Source of the DNA: Spartobacteria bacterium | GTDB taxonomy: Bacteria > Verrucomicrobiota > Verrucomicrobiia > Chthoniobacterales > UBA10450 | DNA: 64,000 bases | NCBI GenBank assembly: GCA_003167365.1 | Contig: PMTM01000022.1 | Location: 31,578-95,577 of the forward strand | Reading direction: 5' to 3' | Part shown: positions 18,268 to 27,099 of the stretch, piece by piece | Position numbering within the stretch: the first letter of the stretch is position 1 | Layout of the letters: each line of letters opens with the position of its first letter | Program-made: the position numbers and the translations under genes | The notes under the pieces: generated by a model | The model's database searches: none | What the model was told of the DNA's origin: nothing | Seen by the model: only the letters and a program-made list of their open reading frames with translations

Positions 18268-19227
18268 ATGCCTGACGCGATGATCGAGTGCGAAGGATTG
18301 ACGAAACGTTTCGGCACATTCACGGCGGTCGATCACGTTTCGTTTTCCATCGGCAAAGGTTCCATCTTCGGATTTCTCGGCCCGAATGGTTCCGGTAAAT
18401 CGACTGTCATCCGTCTACTTTGCGGAATTCTCGAGCCGACTGAAGGCACGGCACGCATCGGAGGCCACGACATCATTCGCGAAGGCGAAGAGATCAAAGA
18501 GATGATCGGCTACATGTCGCAGAAATTTTCGCTCTACGATGAATTGACGGCGAACGAGAATCTCATTTTCGCTGGAAAACTTTACAGTCTGGGCGGCCGG
18601 AAGTTGCATCAACGGCGCGACGAACTGATCGCACTCACGCACCTGGAGCCGTACCTCGACAGGCGCGCTGCGCTTCTTTCCGGCGGCTGGCGACAACGCC
18701 TTGCCATGGCTTGTTCGCTCATGCATAAACCGGCCGTCTTGTTTCTCGATGAACCGACGGCGGGCATTGATCCGGTCGCGCGCCGCGAACTGTGGGATTT
18801 GCTTTTCGAGTTCGCGGGCCAAGGCATGACTCTTTTCGTCACGACGCATTATATGGACGAAGCGGAACGCTGCTCGCATGTCGGCTACATTTACATGTCG
18901 AAACTGATCGTCTGCGGCGAGCCGGATGAATTGAAGCAATTGCCGGAAGTGAATCCGCCTGGAACGCGGCGGCTCGACGTGACTTGCGACCACGTCACGA
19001 CGGCGTTGCAAGCGATACGGCACATGCCAGGCGTGCGGACTCCCACGGTATTCGGGCAATCAATGCACCTGCTGGTCGATGAAGGCGTGACGCACGCGCA
19101 AATTGAAGAAAAACTGCGTAGCGTCGGAATCAGTCACGCTGAAATTCATGAAATCGGTCCGTCGCTCGAAGATGTCTTCGTGGCGCTTTCCGCAAAACAC
19201 GCGACCGAGCAAAGGAAAGCAGCCTAA
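18268..19227 (+). CDS. ABC exporter ATP-binding protein
   Basis: 319 residues. Walker A GPNGSGKST (about residues 34-42), Q-loop YMSQKFSLYDELT, signature LSGGWRQRLAMA, Walker B AVLFLDEPTAGIDP and H-loop VTTHYMDEAERC. The signature is LSGGW and not LSGGQ, as in some YbhF/drug-exporter ATPases. It drives the permease encoded downstream. The genes are separated by REP-like elements and not by promoters or terminators, so the three genes may still be one transcription unit. Confidence 0.92.
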   Translation: MPDAMIECEGLTKRFGTFTAVDHVSFSIGKGSIFGFLGPNGSGKSTVIRLLCGILEPTEGTARIGGHDIIREGEEIKEMIGYMSQKFSLYDELTANENLIFAGKLYSLGGRKLHQRRDELIALTHLEPYLDRRAALLSGGWRQRLAMACSLMHKPAVLFLDEPTAGIDPVARRELWDLLFEFAGQGMTLFVTTHYMDEAERCSHVGYIYMSKLIVCGEPDELKQLPEVNPPGTRRLDVTCDHVTTALQAIRHMPGVRTPTVFGQSMHLLVDEGVTHAQIEEKLRSVGISHAEIHEIGPSLEDVFVALSAKHATEQRKAA

Positions 19228-19233
19228 ATGAAA

Positions 19234-19377
19234 TGTCATCCTGAGCGGAGCGAAGGACCTCACAATTGAAATGATTGCTTTCTTACACCGTGGGGAAGAT
19301 CGACAAAGCGAAGGCATCCAATTCCCTGAGGAAATTTTTTGCGCCTATGCGAGATCCCTCACTTCGTTCGGGATGAC
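19234..19377. repeat. Palindromic dispersed repeat with internal insert
   Basis: The left arm TGTCATCCTGAGCGGAGCG (from 19234) pairs with the right arm ending TTCGTTCGGGATGAC (19377). It is longer than the other copies, and its centre holds AAGATCGACA at 19296-19305. The element immediately precedes the permease start. Confidence 0.75.
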
Positions 19378-19389
19378 CGCGTTTTAATC

Positions 19390-20514
19390 ATGAAGCGCGT
19401 TCCTTTCCGCGGTCTCAGCGCAATCCTGTTCAAGGAATTCATCATCGTCTGGCGCGATCCGATGACGTTGTTTTTCATGTTCTTTCCGCCACTCGTCGAA
19501 ATGATCGCGTTTGGTTACGCGCTCGACACCGACGTGAAACACATGCCGATGATGGTCCTGAACGAAGATCGCACGGTCGAAAGCCGGCAGTTCATCGATA
19601 GTTTCGTGAATACGGAGACGTTTCGAGTCGTTGGCGAAGTGCAGAGTGTCGGAGAACTGGCGAGCGAAATCCGCAAAGGTCGGGCCTATGTCGGACTGGA
19701 AATCCCACCAACATTCACGCGCGACGTGCGGGCAGGCAATCCGGCCCACGTGCAATTGTTGGTGGACGGATCGAACTCGACAACCGCGCTGCAAGCGCTC
19801 AATACCGCGCTTGCGGTCGGGCTTACCCAATCGATCGAATCGTTATTGCGTGAAACCGGTCGGCGCGATGTGCCGATCGATATCCGGCCGCAAATGCTTT
19901 ACAACCCGGCGATGAAGAGCCCGAACTTTTACATCCCGGGCGTGATCGGAATTGTTTTGCAGATCGGAACTACGTTTGCCACGGCCATGGCGGTGGTGCG
20001 AGAACGCGAGAAGGGCACACTGGAGCAATTGCTGGTGAGTCCATTGAGCCGTTGGGGACTTATGCTCGGCAAGTTGATCCCGTACCTCTGCATCGGCATG
20101 GCGATGGCATTCCTGCTTTTCATCATCATGCATTTTCTTTTTCACGTGCCGATCGCCGGCAACGTGATTGCGATGCTCTTTTCGACGCTGGTTTACGTGT
20201 TCGCTTTGCTCAGTCTCGGTTTGCTCGTCGCGACTAAAGCGGAAAATCAAATGCAAGCGCTGCAAATGTCGATGGTGTTCATGCTGCCGAGCGTTTTCTT
20301 TTCCGGTTTCGTTTTCCCGCGCGAAACCATGCCTTGGATTTTCTACGCGCTCGGCTCGCTCATGCCGGCGACTTATTTCATCTCACTCATGCGCGCAATC
20401 ATTCTCCGCGGCGCCAATCTTTTCGAATACTGGCCGCACCTCGTCATTTTGATCGCGATGTCTATCTCACTCTTCATTCTCTGCGCCCTGCGCTTCCGAA
20501 AGAAGATCGGATGA
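19390..20514 (+). CDS. ABC-2 type exporter permease
   Basis: 374 residues from the ATG at 19390; the 17 residues of frame before it are only translated REP repeat. One N-terminal membrane helix, a large periplasmic domain, and five C-terminal helices (GVIGIVLQIGTTFATAMAVVRERE and onward) match ABC-2 permeases of the YbhS/YhhJ type. ERGTLEQL-type sequence appears as REREKGTLEQLLVSPL, the coupling region. Only one permease gene is present, so the transporter is probably a homodimer, unlike YbhS/YbhR. Confidence 0.9.
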   Translation: MKRVPFRGLSAILFKEFIIVWRDPMTLFFMFFPPLVEMIAFGYALDTDVKHMPMMVLNEDRTVESRQFIDSFVNTETFRVVGEVQSVGELASEIRKGRAYVGLEIPPTFTRDVRAGNPAHVQLLVDGSNSTTALQALNTALAVGLTQSIESLLRETGRRDVPIDIRPQMLYNPAMKSPNFYIPGVIGIVLQIGTTFATAMAVVREREKGTLEQLLVSPLSRWGLMLGKLIPYLCIGMAMAFLLFIIMHFLFHVPIAGNVIAMLFSTLVYVFALLSLGLLVATKAENQMQALQMSMVFMLPSVFFSGFVFPRETMPWIFYALGSLMPATYFISLMRAIILRGANLFEYWPHLVILIAMSISLFILCALRFRKKIG

Positions 20515-20523
20515 CGAACCCAC

Positions 20524-21000
20524 TTAACGTGGCAACAGGAGAAAAAACGCCAAGCCGATCGTAACCAGGTCTTCTGCTAGGGCGATGATTGCGTCCTTTA
20601 TCTTCAGACTGTTGACCACTCGTTTGCGGATTTCATAACCGGCGAAGGCGCCAATCAAACCGCCAATTCCGCCCAGCGCTATGCCTACGAGCAAGGGTTG
20701 ATTGGCCGACGCGCAAACGCAGGCGCCGGAAAGACCTCCCATGACGATGCGTGCGATTAAGGGTGCGGCCGTGGTTCGGTTGGGAATTTTGGGCAGTATG
20801 TCTCCGACATATTCGGCAATCGCCAGTAACGAAAAGATTGCGACCGCTGCGGTCGATCCCATGAACGCCAAAGGAGAGCCGTGCAGATTTAGCCATCCAA
20901 GATGTGCGGCCCAACTCACCGCGGCGGGGGCGGTGAGGGATCGTAAGCCGGCGACGATTCCTATGCCGAAAGCGACAGCGAAAACGTAATTCGCATTCAC
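20524..21000 (-). CDS. DUF4126 membrane protein
   Basis: 158 residues, mostly hydrophobic, with four or five membrane helices. The N-terminal GIVAGLRSLTAPAAVSWAA and the Gly-rich LVGIALGGIGGLIGAFAGYEIRK are typical of DUF4126. Function unknown. Its start lies 6 bp from the stop of the OLD nuclease gene on the same strand, so it may be co-transcribed with it. Confidence 0.8.
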   Translation of the reverse strand: MNANYVFAVAFGIGIVAGLRSLTAPAAVSWAAHLGWLNLHGSPLAFMGSTAAVAIFSLLAIAEYVGDILPKIPNRTTAAPLIARIVMGGLSGACVCASANQPLLVGIALGGIGGLIGAFAGYEIRKRVVNSLKIKDAIIALAEDLVTIGLAFFLLLPR

Positions 21001-21006
21001 GTTAGA

Positions 21007-23031
21007 TTATTTGAGCGTCCAATTAATGGTACCGATAAGTTTTTTCCACTGGCTACGCTCGTTATCGGAAAGATCGGAAGCGCGGTGATCTCGAGTCCAG
21101 CGCATGAAGGCTTTCGCCAGACGATACTTTGAAAAGTCGCTGATCTCGCCGGCGAACACATCGACAATCGAGCGGTCAGCCTGAGTCTTTGCCGCCTCAG
21201 TGACGTCCCATCCAAGATTGTCTTTCGCGACGTGGATTAGCGTTTTTCTAAGCAAGTCTTCTATCGTCGGCTTGTCCACCGGACCGCTGTAGGCGTCTTT
21301 GGTGCGCACGACGGCTTTATTCCCGAGCAGGTGGACCAGCCGGTCCTGATTGGGCGCTTGATCTCCAGCCGCGTCGGAATCCAAAAGCGCTGCCACTTTC
21401 AATTTATGCGCGTGAAGGATTGTGGCCCAGTAAACGACTTTGCCGGCGCTGCTGGCCGGCACCAACGCGATTTTCTCGTTAAGATCGATAACGTTTGTGT
21501 CGCGCAGCAGTTGTGCGACGGCGTCGACATACCAGTAGTCGGTCAAGCTCTCGAGAATCAGATTGCGCTGTTGCGTGAATAGACTCTGGGCGAGATCGTA
21601 GCCGAGTGCTTCCTGCAGAGGAAGAAGCGCGGCGGGATCCTGCGCGGTGATGTTTGTATGAACCTTCGTACCGATCTTCCGATCGGTCATCTCGACCACG
21701 CGGACTAGATTGAGTTCGTCGGGTCCGACCAAAAACGGCGAGTGGGTTGTGTAAAGTGTCTGGTTGGATTCGGCGAGGCGCGAGATCGTTTCCCGAAAGT
21801 CGCGTTGCTTTAAGCCGTGAAGGCTGAGACCCGGTTCATCGAGCAGCAAGACTGCATTCTTATGTCTGTCAGCAGCCTCTGCGAAAAACACAACAAAGAA
21901 CGAGACCAACCACTGAAAACCCTCCGAGCGTTGATCGAGTTCGATTTCCACGCCAAGGTCGTCCTCCACGACCACTTTCAGATACTGACCATCGGCAACA
22001 ATGCGCAACCGATCGGCCTCCCCACGCTTTAAGTCGGGCACCCAGGCGCGGCGAAGTTCCTCGGTCAGCCGAACGCTGGCGGCGTTGAGTTGATACGATC
22101 GGCGGTCGAGCTGGTCGCGATATTTCTGAAGAGCTTCGATGTCGCCCGGTTCTGGCTCAGCAGCTTTTCCTAGATTGGAAAGCTCGCGCGCGCTGAAACC
22201 GAGAAGCCGAAGAAGGCACTGGTTGCCGTAATCGTAGTATTCATCGTCGACCAGATTCTTTTCCAGCCGTTGTGCCAGGTGCTCCAGATGGATGAGCGGT
22301 CGCACCCGAAAATAATCTCTGAATCGCACGAACACCGGTCGACGTTGATGTAAAATCCTGAGCGCGGTGTTTCGACGCTCATCTATGTCGACCGCGGCGA
22401 TTAGGTGGTCGTACCGTTTTTCTTCGATCTCATTGCCTTCCTCAATCTTGGGAAAGATTTTTTCCAGCCAGGCTTTCAACTGCGTCGCGCGGTTGCCCGT
22501 CAGTTCGTCCGAGTCTGCCCAGTCTTTCGTGAAAGCCGCGAGAAGCGCACTTGGAATTGGCGATGCTGGAGATCCCTTGGAATCGGATTGAGCCCGCGAA
22601 TCGATATGCCCGCATAATCTCGCGAGGTCTTTTTTGAAATCGCCATACTGCGGCGGTGGCGGACCTCCGTTCAGCGCGTGCCAGGCGCTGTTGTCAGGCC
22701 GCCGGCCGTACACATACACGCAGTCGCGGAACTCCATTGGGATGGCCTCCTTGTCCTCGCGACCGAGAGCGAAGTGCGCCTCCACCAACGTTGTATCTTC
22801 GAGACGAACTTTGCCCGTTATGATGTCGTTGAATTCAGAACGAGGATAATCGCGGAGCGCATCGAAATTGCGGAGCGCTCCGGGCGGATTGATTTTGTGA
22901 AGGGCTTCCAGCACCGCGGTCTTGCCCGCTTCATTCGGGCCGATCAAAATCGTCTTCGCATCTTCGATATCGAACAAGCCGGTATCGCGAATACTCCGGT
23001 ACTGCCTAACTCGCGCTTTCTTTAAGAGCAT
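21007..23031 (-). CDS. OLD-family ATP-dependent nuclease (AAA ATPase plus TOPRIM)
   Basis: 674 residues. The N-terminal ABC-type ATPase starts RQYRSIRDTGLF, with Walker A GPNEAGKT at residues 31-38 and Walker B VLLLDEPGLSLHG in the middle. The C-terminal half carries a TOPRIM-like domain (LILESLTDYWYVDAV, ALLDSDAAGD) that would supply metal-dependent cleavage. OLD nucleases act in phage exclusion and DNA repair. No UvrD-like partner (as in Gabija) or reverse transcriptase is adjacent, so it looks like a class 1, solitary OLD. A housekeeping role is possible. Confidence 0.85.
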   Translation of the reverse strand: MLLKKARVRQYRSIRDTGLFDIEDAKTILIGPNEAGKTAVLEALHKINPPGALRNFDALRDYPRSEFNDIITGKVRLEDTTLVEAHFALGREDKEAIPMEFRDCVYVYGRRPDNSAWHALNGGPPPPQYGDFKKDLARLCGHIDSRAQSDSKGSPASPIPSALLAAFTKDWADSDELTGNRATQLKAWLEKIFPKIEEGNEIEEKRYDHLIAAVDIDERRNTALRILHQRRPVFVRFRDYFRVRPLIHLEHLAQRLEKNLVDDEYYDYGNQCLLRLLGFSARELSNLGKAAEPEPGDIEALQKYRDQLDRRSYQLNAASVRLTEELRRAWVPDLKRGEADRLRIVADGQYLKVVVEDDLGVEIELDQRSEGFQWLVSFFVVFFAEAADRHKNAVLLLDEPGLSLHGLKQRDFRETISRLAESNQTLYTTHSPFLVGPDELNLVRVVEMTDRKIGTKVHTNITAQDPAALLPLQEALGYDLAQSLFTQQRNLILESLTDYWYVDAVAQLLRDTNVIDLNEKIALVPASSAGKVVYWATILHAHKLKVAALLDSDAAGDQAPNQDRLVHLLGNKAVVRTKDAYSGPVDKPTIEDLLRKTLIHVAKDNLGWDVTEAAKTQADRSIVDVFAGEISDFSKYRLAKAFMRWTRDHRASDLSDNERSQWKKLIGTINWTLK

Positions 23032-23081
23032 CGATTACTCCTCGTATTGTTGAGTTAGGAAGGCGGCGTCTGACGGCGCGC

Positions 23082-23618
23082 TTATCCTTTTTTCAGCTCG
23101 GCCAATGCCTTCAGCACATCGTCGCTGTGGTCGGCGGGTTTCACGCCGGTGAATACCTTCGCGATCTCTCCCTTTGGATTGATGATGAAGGTATTTCGCG
23201 AGGCCATTTTCGCGCCTTGATACTCCATGGTTGATCCGTACAGCGCCGAGACTTTCGCGTCCGGATCCGCCAACAGCTTGAAGGCTAATCCTTCCTTCGC
23301 GCAAAAATCTTTGTGCGATTGCGCGCTATCGACGCTCACGCCGAGAATCACCGCGCCGGCCTGCTCATATTTCGCGAGGTCGCGCTGAAAATTCTTCGCT
23401 TCAAGCGTGCAACCGCCTGTGAAATCCTTCGGATAAAAATAAAGGACGATCCATTTGCCGCGATTGTCCTTCAGACTGACCTGACTGCCGTCCCCGGTAA
23501 CGAGACTGAAATCCGGCGCGGGCGAACCGGTGGCCGGTTGTTTTTGAGGTTCATTTGCCGCATTCGCCGTGCAAGCAAGAACGCCAAGCATGATGACTGT
23601 GTTAAGAATTTTGTTCAT
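23082..23618 (-). CDS. Exported peroxiredoxin, Bcp/PrxQ type
   Basis: 178 residues from the ATG at 23618, which has GGAA about 9 bases upstream and opens a signal peptide (MNKILNTVIMLGVLACTANA). The thioredoxin-fold core has the peroxidatic Cys in YPKDFTGGCTLEAKNF. The usual PrxQ resolving Cys five residues on is Lys, so it should work by a 1-Cys or distant-Cys mechanism. It probably reduces hydroperoxides in the periplasm. Confidence 0.88.
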   Translation of the reverse strand: MNKILNTVIMLGVLACTANAANEPQKQPATGSPAPDFSLVTGDGSQVSLKDNRGKWIVLYFYPKDFTGGCTLEAKNFQRDLAKYEQAGAVILGVSVDSAQSHKDFCAKEGLAFKLLADPDAKVSALYGSTMEYQGAKMASRNTFIINPKGEIAKVFTGVKPADHSDDVLKALAELKKG

Positions 23619-23742
23619 ATTAATCATTCCAATCTTTTGTGAGAGTATCACCGACTCCGCGGCAAAAAGAAGTAAGATAATTAAGGTAATCTAGGCGATT
23701 CACTTACACCGTGGACGACTTGCTTCTACCAAACCTGGGCAG

Positions 23743-25011
23743 CTAGCGCGGATCTGTGACGCGACCGAGGAACAGACATGTTCCGCTCGGGACGTGCTGG
23801 ATCGCGTAAATGAATGGCCGATCCACTTTCACTTCGATCGGTTCCGGTCTCTCGATCATGGCCGATCCGGCCATCATCGCTACCGCTGTGGCCGCCGCGG
23901 CTTCCGTCCCTTTCTCATCCACCGCGATGAAAGTCTTGTGAAACACTTGAGAGATATAAAGGTAGTCCTTCGGGTTTCTCGGCGCCATCCGATCGAAATT
24001 TGCGCTGCCGCTTGGTTGATCGAATGCCGAATGCATGCCGAGCGCTTGCAGCTTGTCGGAAAGCGCGATTGTTGGCGGTTCAAATTTGAATTTCGGCAGG
24101 GTAAGATCGACATCGTGCGGCTCGAGCTTTGCACATTGTGACAGCATCTGAGTGCTGAGCTTTGATTCGAGCGCGCGCAGACCGTTCACTTCGTCTGGAA
24201 CGAGAACGAGAAATTGCAGTTCGTTGCCGATATACGGCAGACTCACCGCCGTGAAACCTTCCCGCTTCGCGTAACCGAATTGGCGGTCTTCTTTTTGCAT
24301 CGTTGGCACATCAACCGGCGTCCCGCCTCGAACATGGAATGGTTGCGGCATCGTTCCGCCCTCCGAAAACTCGTGAGCCCATGGAGCTTTGAGATAGACC
24401 GCGTTGGCGAGCACAAGACGCGTCGTCTCATTGAGCGCGCCAGCGGGAATCAAATCGCGAATCCGATCTCGCGTCTGCTCTGCGATCCATGTGTTGATGT
24501 GCTCCGTCGTCCCGGATGCGTCTTTACGGAAATCGAGCGGCTCAAACGGTGCGCCATAGTATTTTTTGACCAGCGCGCGAAATGAATCGCGAAAATCGTA
24601 TCCGGTTTGCGCGAAAAGCCGGTTCGCGATCGCCAGCGTAATCGGTTCGCTCGGGCCTCCCATCTTTCGCGATTGCTCCACCAGTGCCGCCGTCTTCTTC
24701 GCCATTTCTTCGAGCGAACCTTGCAGCGACGAAAACGACGCATGGATCGCATCGCCATCATTTGGAAAATGAAGCACCCGCGCCATCTCCGCGCGCGTTT
24801 CGCCATCCGCGCCAGCAAACGTCATCGCGAGCGCGCTTTGAATTGAATAAGGCGAAACGCACAAGTTCTCGTCGCCCGTCGCGAGCTGGCGATGAAGATC
24901 AATCCCAAGTCGATTCGTCGCAGTTGCAGCGAGATCGGAGTCGGCAGCGCGCAGCACGGTCATAGCGGTAATTGTCAGAAGCGCCGCGATGGAATTTTTG
25001 ACAGCATTCAT
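23743..25011 (-). CDS. Serpin (serine protease inhibitor), exported
   Basis: 422 residues with a signal peptide. The serpin core is complete: CVSPYSIQSALAMTFAGADGETRAEM, then ANRLFAQTGYDF, LVLANAVYLKAPW, and the terminal PFIYAIQHVPSGTCLFLGRVTDP. The reactive-loop hinge EKGTEAAAATAVAMM has small residues at P12-P9, so the protein should be inhibitory. Counting from the hinge Gly as P15, the scissile bond falls about Gly-Ser, which would favour an elastase-like or other small-residue protease. The target is unknown. It stands alone beside tRNA-Lys. Confidence 0.92.
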   Translation of the reverse strand: MNAVKNSIAALLTITAMTVLRAADSDLAATATNRLGIDLHRQLATGDENLCVSPYSIQSALAMTFAGADGETRAEMARVLHFPNDGDAIHASFSSLQGSLEEMAKKTAALVEQSRKMGGPSEPITLAIANRLFAQTGYDFRDSFRALVKKYYGAPFEPLDFRKDASGTTEHINTWIAEQTRDRIRDLIPAGALNETTRLVLANAVYLKAPWAHEFSEGGTMPQPFHVRGGTPVDVPTMQKEDRQFGYAKREGFTAVSLPYIGNELQFLVLVPDEVNGLRALESKLSTQMLSQCAKLEPHDVDLTLPKFKFEPPTIALSDKLQALGMHSAFDQPSGSANFDRMAPRNPKDYLYISQVFHKTFIAVDEKGTEAAAATAVAMMAGSAMIERPEPIEVKVDRPFIYAIQHVPSGTCLFLGRVTDPR

Positions 25012-25036
25012 CGATAACCCAAAGCCGCAAGGAAAC

Positions 25037-25108
25037 TGGGTTGGCCGGGACTTGAACCCGGAACCAACGCCTTAAAAGGGCGCTGCTCTACCATTGAGCT
25101 ACCAACCC
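25037..25108 (-). tRNA. tRNA-Lys (anticodon TTT)
   Basis: On the minus strand, the acceptor GGGTTGG/CCAACCC, D-arm TAGCTCAATGGTAGAGCA, anticodon loop CTTTTAA and T-arm GGGTTCAAGTCCC make a complete 72-nt cloverleaf. CCA is not encoded. Confidence 0.95.
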
Positions 25109-25162
25109 GCATGCGAGGAAGGTTTGTAATCCAGTTCAAACCTCGCTGCAAGATTCTCCGGT

Positions 25163-25222
25163 TGTAGCGGACCCCTGTGAGCGCCGAAACTCAACACTCG
25201 GCGGTCATAGACCGCCGCTACA
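25163..25222. repeat. Dispersed hairpin repeat (TGTAGCGG family)
   Basis: TGTAGCGG (25163) pairs with CCGCTACA (25215), and an inner stem CGGCGGT/ACCGCCG surrounds the loop CATAG. Partial relatives are seen near 31148, 39903, 51610 and 51760. The right end abuts the stop of the HAD gene, so it may also act as its terminator. Confidence 0.65.
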
Positions 25223-25877
25223 GTTTAGCGACCAGATCGCGTAGGGAATTCTTCGGCCGATCCAGCTTGAAGATCGACAATCCCGCAGCGGTCGCTGCTT
25301 TCCAATCGCGCTCTGGATCGTCGCCGGCGTGCAGAACCTGATCGGCTGCGAAACCGCTAAATTTCAGCGCGCGTCGAAAAATTTCCGGGTCCGGTTTGTC
25401 CGCACCGATTTCGCTGGAGACAAAGACATACTTGAAGAACTTCGAGATGCCGAGGTGCTCGAGAATCAGGCGCAAGCGCCCATCGAAATTGGAAACGACG
25501 GCGAGCTGAAATCGCGGCTCCAACTTCTCCAGAACTTCCACGACTTCGGGATACGCTTCCCACACACCGGTTTCGGCGAAATGTTCGTAGGCGATCTCGA
25601 AAAAGTTGTCGCGGTCGAGTTCATTCAATGAGGGCGCGACATCATTGAGAACAAGATCGACCAGTTCGCGCCACCAATCTTTATCGTCATTTTCACGCGG
25701 GCCGTCGATCGCGCCGCGGGATGGCATTTTTTCCCAAGCGGCGAAGAATGCGCGATCAAGTGCGGCGGGATCGAGTTTCAGACCAACCTCATCCGCAACG
25801 AGCGCATAATGATCACCAACGCCCTTCGTGAGGTAAAAAAGCGTCCCGACGGCATCGAAAAAGATGGCCTTGATCAT
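25218..25877 (-). CDS. HAD-superfamily hydrolase
   Basis: 219 residues. Motif I is FFDAVGTLF, where the usual DxD second Asp is Val-Gly (DAVGT), as in several HAD-IA members. Motif II is VVSNFDGR, the Lys of motif III lies in IGADKPDPEIF, and motif IV is HAGDDPERDWKAATAAG. The helical cap between motifs I and II is of the haloacid-dehalogenase/phosphoglycolate-phosphatase type. The substrate cannot be inferred. Confidence 0.88.
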   Translation of the reverse strand: MIKAIFFDAVGTLFYLTKGVGDHYALVADEVGLKLDPAALDRAFFAAWEKMPSRGAIDGPRENDDKDWWRELVDLVLNDVAPSLNELDRDNFFEIAYEHFAETGVWEAYPEVVEVLEKLEPRFQLAVVSNFDGRLRLILEHLGISKFFKYVFVSSEIGADKPDPEIFRRALKFSGFAADQVLHAGDDPERDWKAATAAGLSIFKLDRPKNSLRDLVAKL

Positions 25878-25890
25878 GTAATTTGAAGAA

Positions 25891-25920
25891 AACGTCGAAC
25901 GCCCAACGCCGAACGTCCAA
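25891..25920. repeat. Short tandem-like repeat (CCAACGCCGAACGT family)
   Basis: Imperfect tandem of AACGTC/CGAACGCCC units between the HAD gene and the next plus-strand gene. A closely related tract is at 45583-45619, so this is a dispersed intergenic family. Confidence 0.5.
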
Positions 25921-25976
25921 TTTCGAATTCTGAGCTAGGACTTGGATAATCTAACGCGATTGCGTTACTTAGAAAC

Positions 25977-27083
25977 ATGCTGCCGGTCGAACACGACGAT
26001 CCGATCAATGCGAAGATTCTGGCGATCTCCGAGGACAAGATCGAAGGCTTCGTCCGCGAACCGTTCGCGGAGATCGCGCGACGCTCGGATGTAGATGTCG
26101 ATCTGGTCATGGCGCGCATCGCGGCCATGCTGCGCGCGGGAACGATCCGGCGTGTGCGCCAGACATTGCTCGCGACCAATCTGGCCGATGGCGCGCTGGT
26201 CGCGTGGAAAGTGCCGGCGGACAAGATCGACAGCGCATTCGATTGGATGTTTCAGCACGACCCGTTTTCCGGTCACGTGGTGTTGCGCTCGACCGACACG
26301 GCGACGGCGGGATCGGATTACAAACTTTGGACGACGTTGAAAGTGCCGCGCGGATTTTCGCTCCAGCAACACGGCGAACTGCTCGCGAAAAAGGTCGGCG
26401 CGGAACATTTTCGGCTCATGCCGGCCAAAGGAATTTTCACGCTCGGGGTCGGCCACGTCCGGCGCAAAACGATTGAACCAGGAAGCAAAGCGAACGTGCC
26501 CGCGAAAATGATTCCGGTGCAAGCTGTCGATCTGAGTGAAGACGAATGGAAAGTTTTGCTCATGCTTAAACGGGAATTCACGCCGGAAGAAATTCAGCCA
26601 ACGCCTTGGGCAGCGCGCGCGCGTGAAGCGGGCGTTACGCTCGACGAATTTTATCGAGTGGCTGAAAATTTGAGCGCGCGAAAAATCATCGGCCGTTTTT
26701 CAACTTTCCTCGAGCACGTAAAACCTTCCGCCGCCGGCGTGCGCGTTACGCGATTCAACGCGCTTTTCCATTGGGCGATTCCGGCCGGCCGCGAAATTGA
26801 AGTGGGCGGCGAAGTGGGCCGGCATCATATCTTGACTCATTGCTACTGGCGCGAAGCCGGTCCGGAATTTAAGAACGTAAACATCATGGCGGTTGCGCAC
26901 GGCACGGACAAACAACTGTTGCTCGAACACAAAGCGGCGATGGATCGACATCTTCAATCGAGCGGCATTCCGGTTTCCTACACGAATGTTTTTTGGGGCG
27001 GCCGCAGCGAGATCAAGCCGTCGGAGATTTCGCCGCAAATTTATCGCGATTGGTTGCGCGAGATGAATCCTCAAGCCGCGTGA
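25977..27083 (+). CDS. AhbA/AhbB (siroheme decarboxylase)-like two-domain Lrp/AsnC-type protein
   Basis: 368 residues. The N-terminal half opens with an Lrp-like winged helix (PFAEIARRSDVDVDLVMARIAAMLRAGTIRRV), then a ferredoxin-like region with FSGHVVLRSTD and DYKLWTTLKVP. The second half repeats the arrangement: winged helix from EDEWKVLLMLK, and a ligand region GRHHILTHCYWREAGPEFKNVNIMAVAHG. This is the pattern of AhbA/AhbB/NirD-NirL siroheme decarboxylases, here apparently fused into one chain. The alternative is an unusual Lrp-type regulator. No heme or siroheme genes adjoin it; trpD follows by 16 bp. Confidence 0.6.
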   Translation: MLPVEHDDPINAKILAISEDKIEGFVREPFAEIARRSDVDVDLVMARIAAMLRAGTIRRVRQTLLATNLADGALVAWKVPADKIDSAFDWMFQHDPFSGHVVLRSTDTATAGSDYKLWTTLKVPRGFSLQQHGELLAKKVGAEHFRLMPAKGIFTLGVGHVRRKTIEPGSKANVPAKMIPVQAVDLSEDEWKVLLMLKREFTPEEIQPTPWAARAREAGVTLDEFYRVAENLSARKIIGRFSTFLEHVKPSAAGVRVTRFNALFHWAIPAGREIEVGGEVGRHHILTHCYWREAGPEFKNVNIMAVAHGTDKQLLLEHKAAMDRHLQSSGIPVSYTNVFWGGRSEIKPSEISPQIYRDWLREMNPQAA

Positions 27084-27099
27084 ACGCGATTTTTTCATC

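Noticed and set aside
19339..19389. Upstream start for the ABC permease at 19339
   Set aside because: The extra 17 residues are translated REP repeat (CEIPHFVRDD), so the ATG at 19390 was preferred.
21007..23031. Gabija or PARIS-type system
   Set aside because: No UvrD-like helicase or other partner flanks the OLD nuclease.
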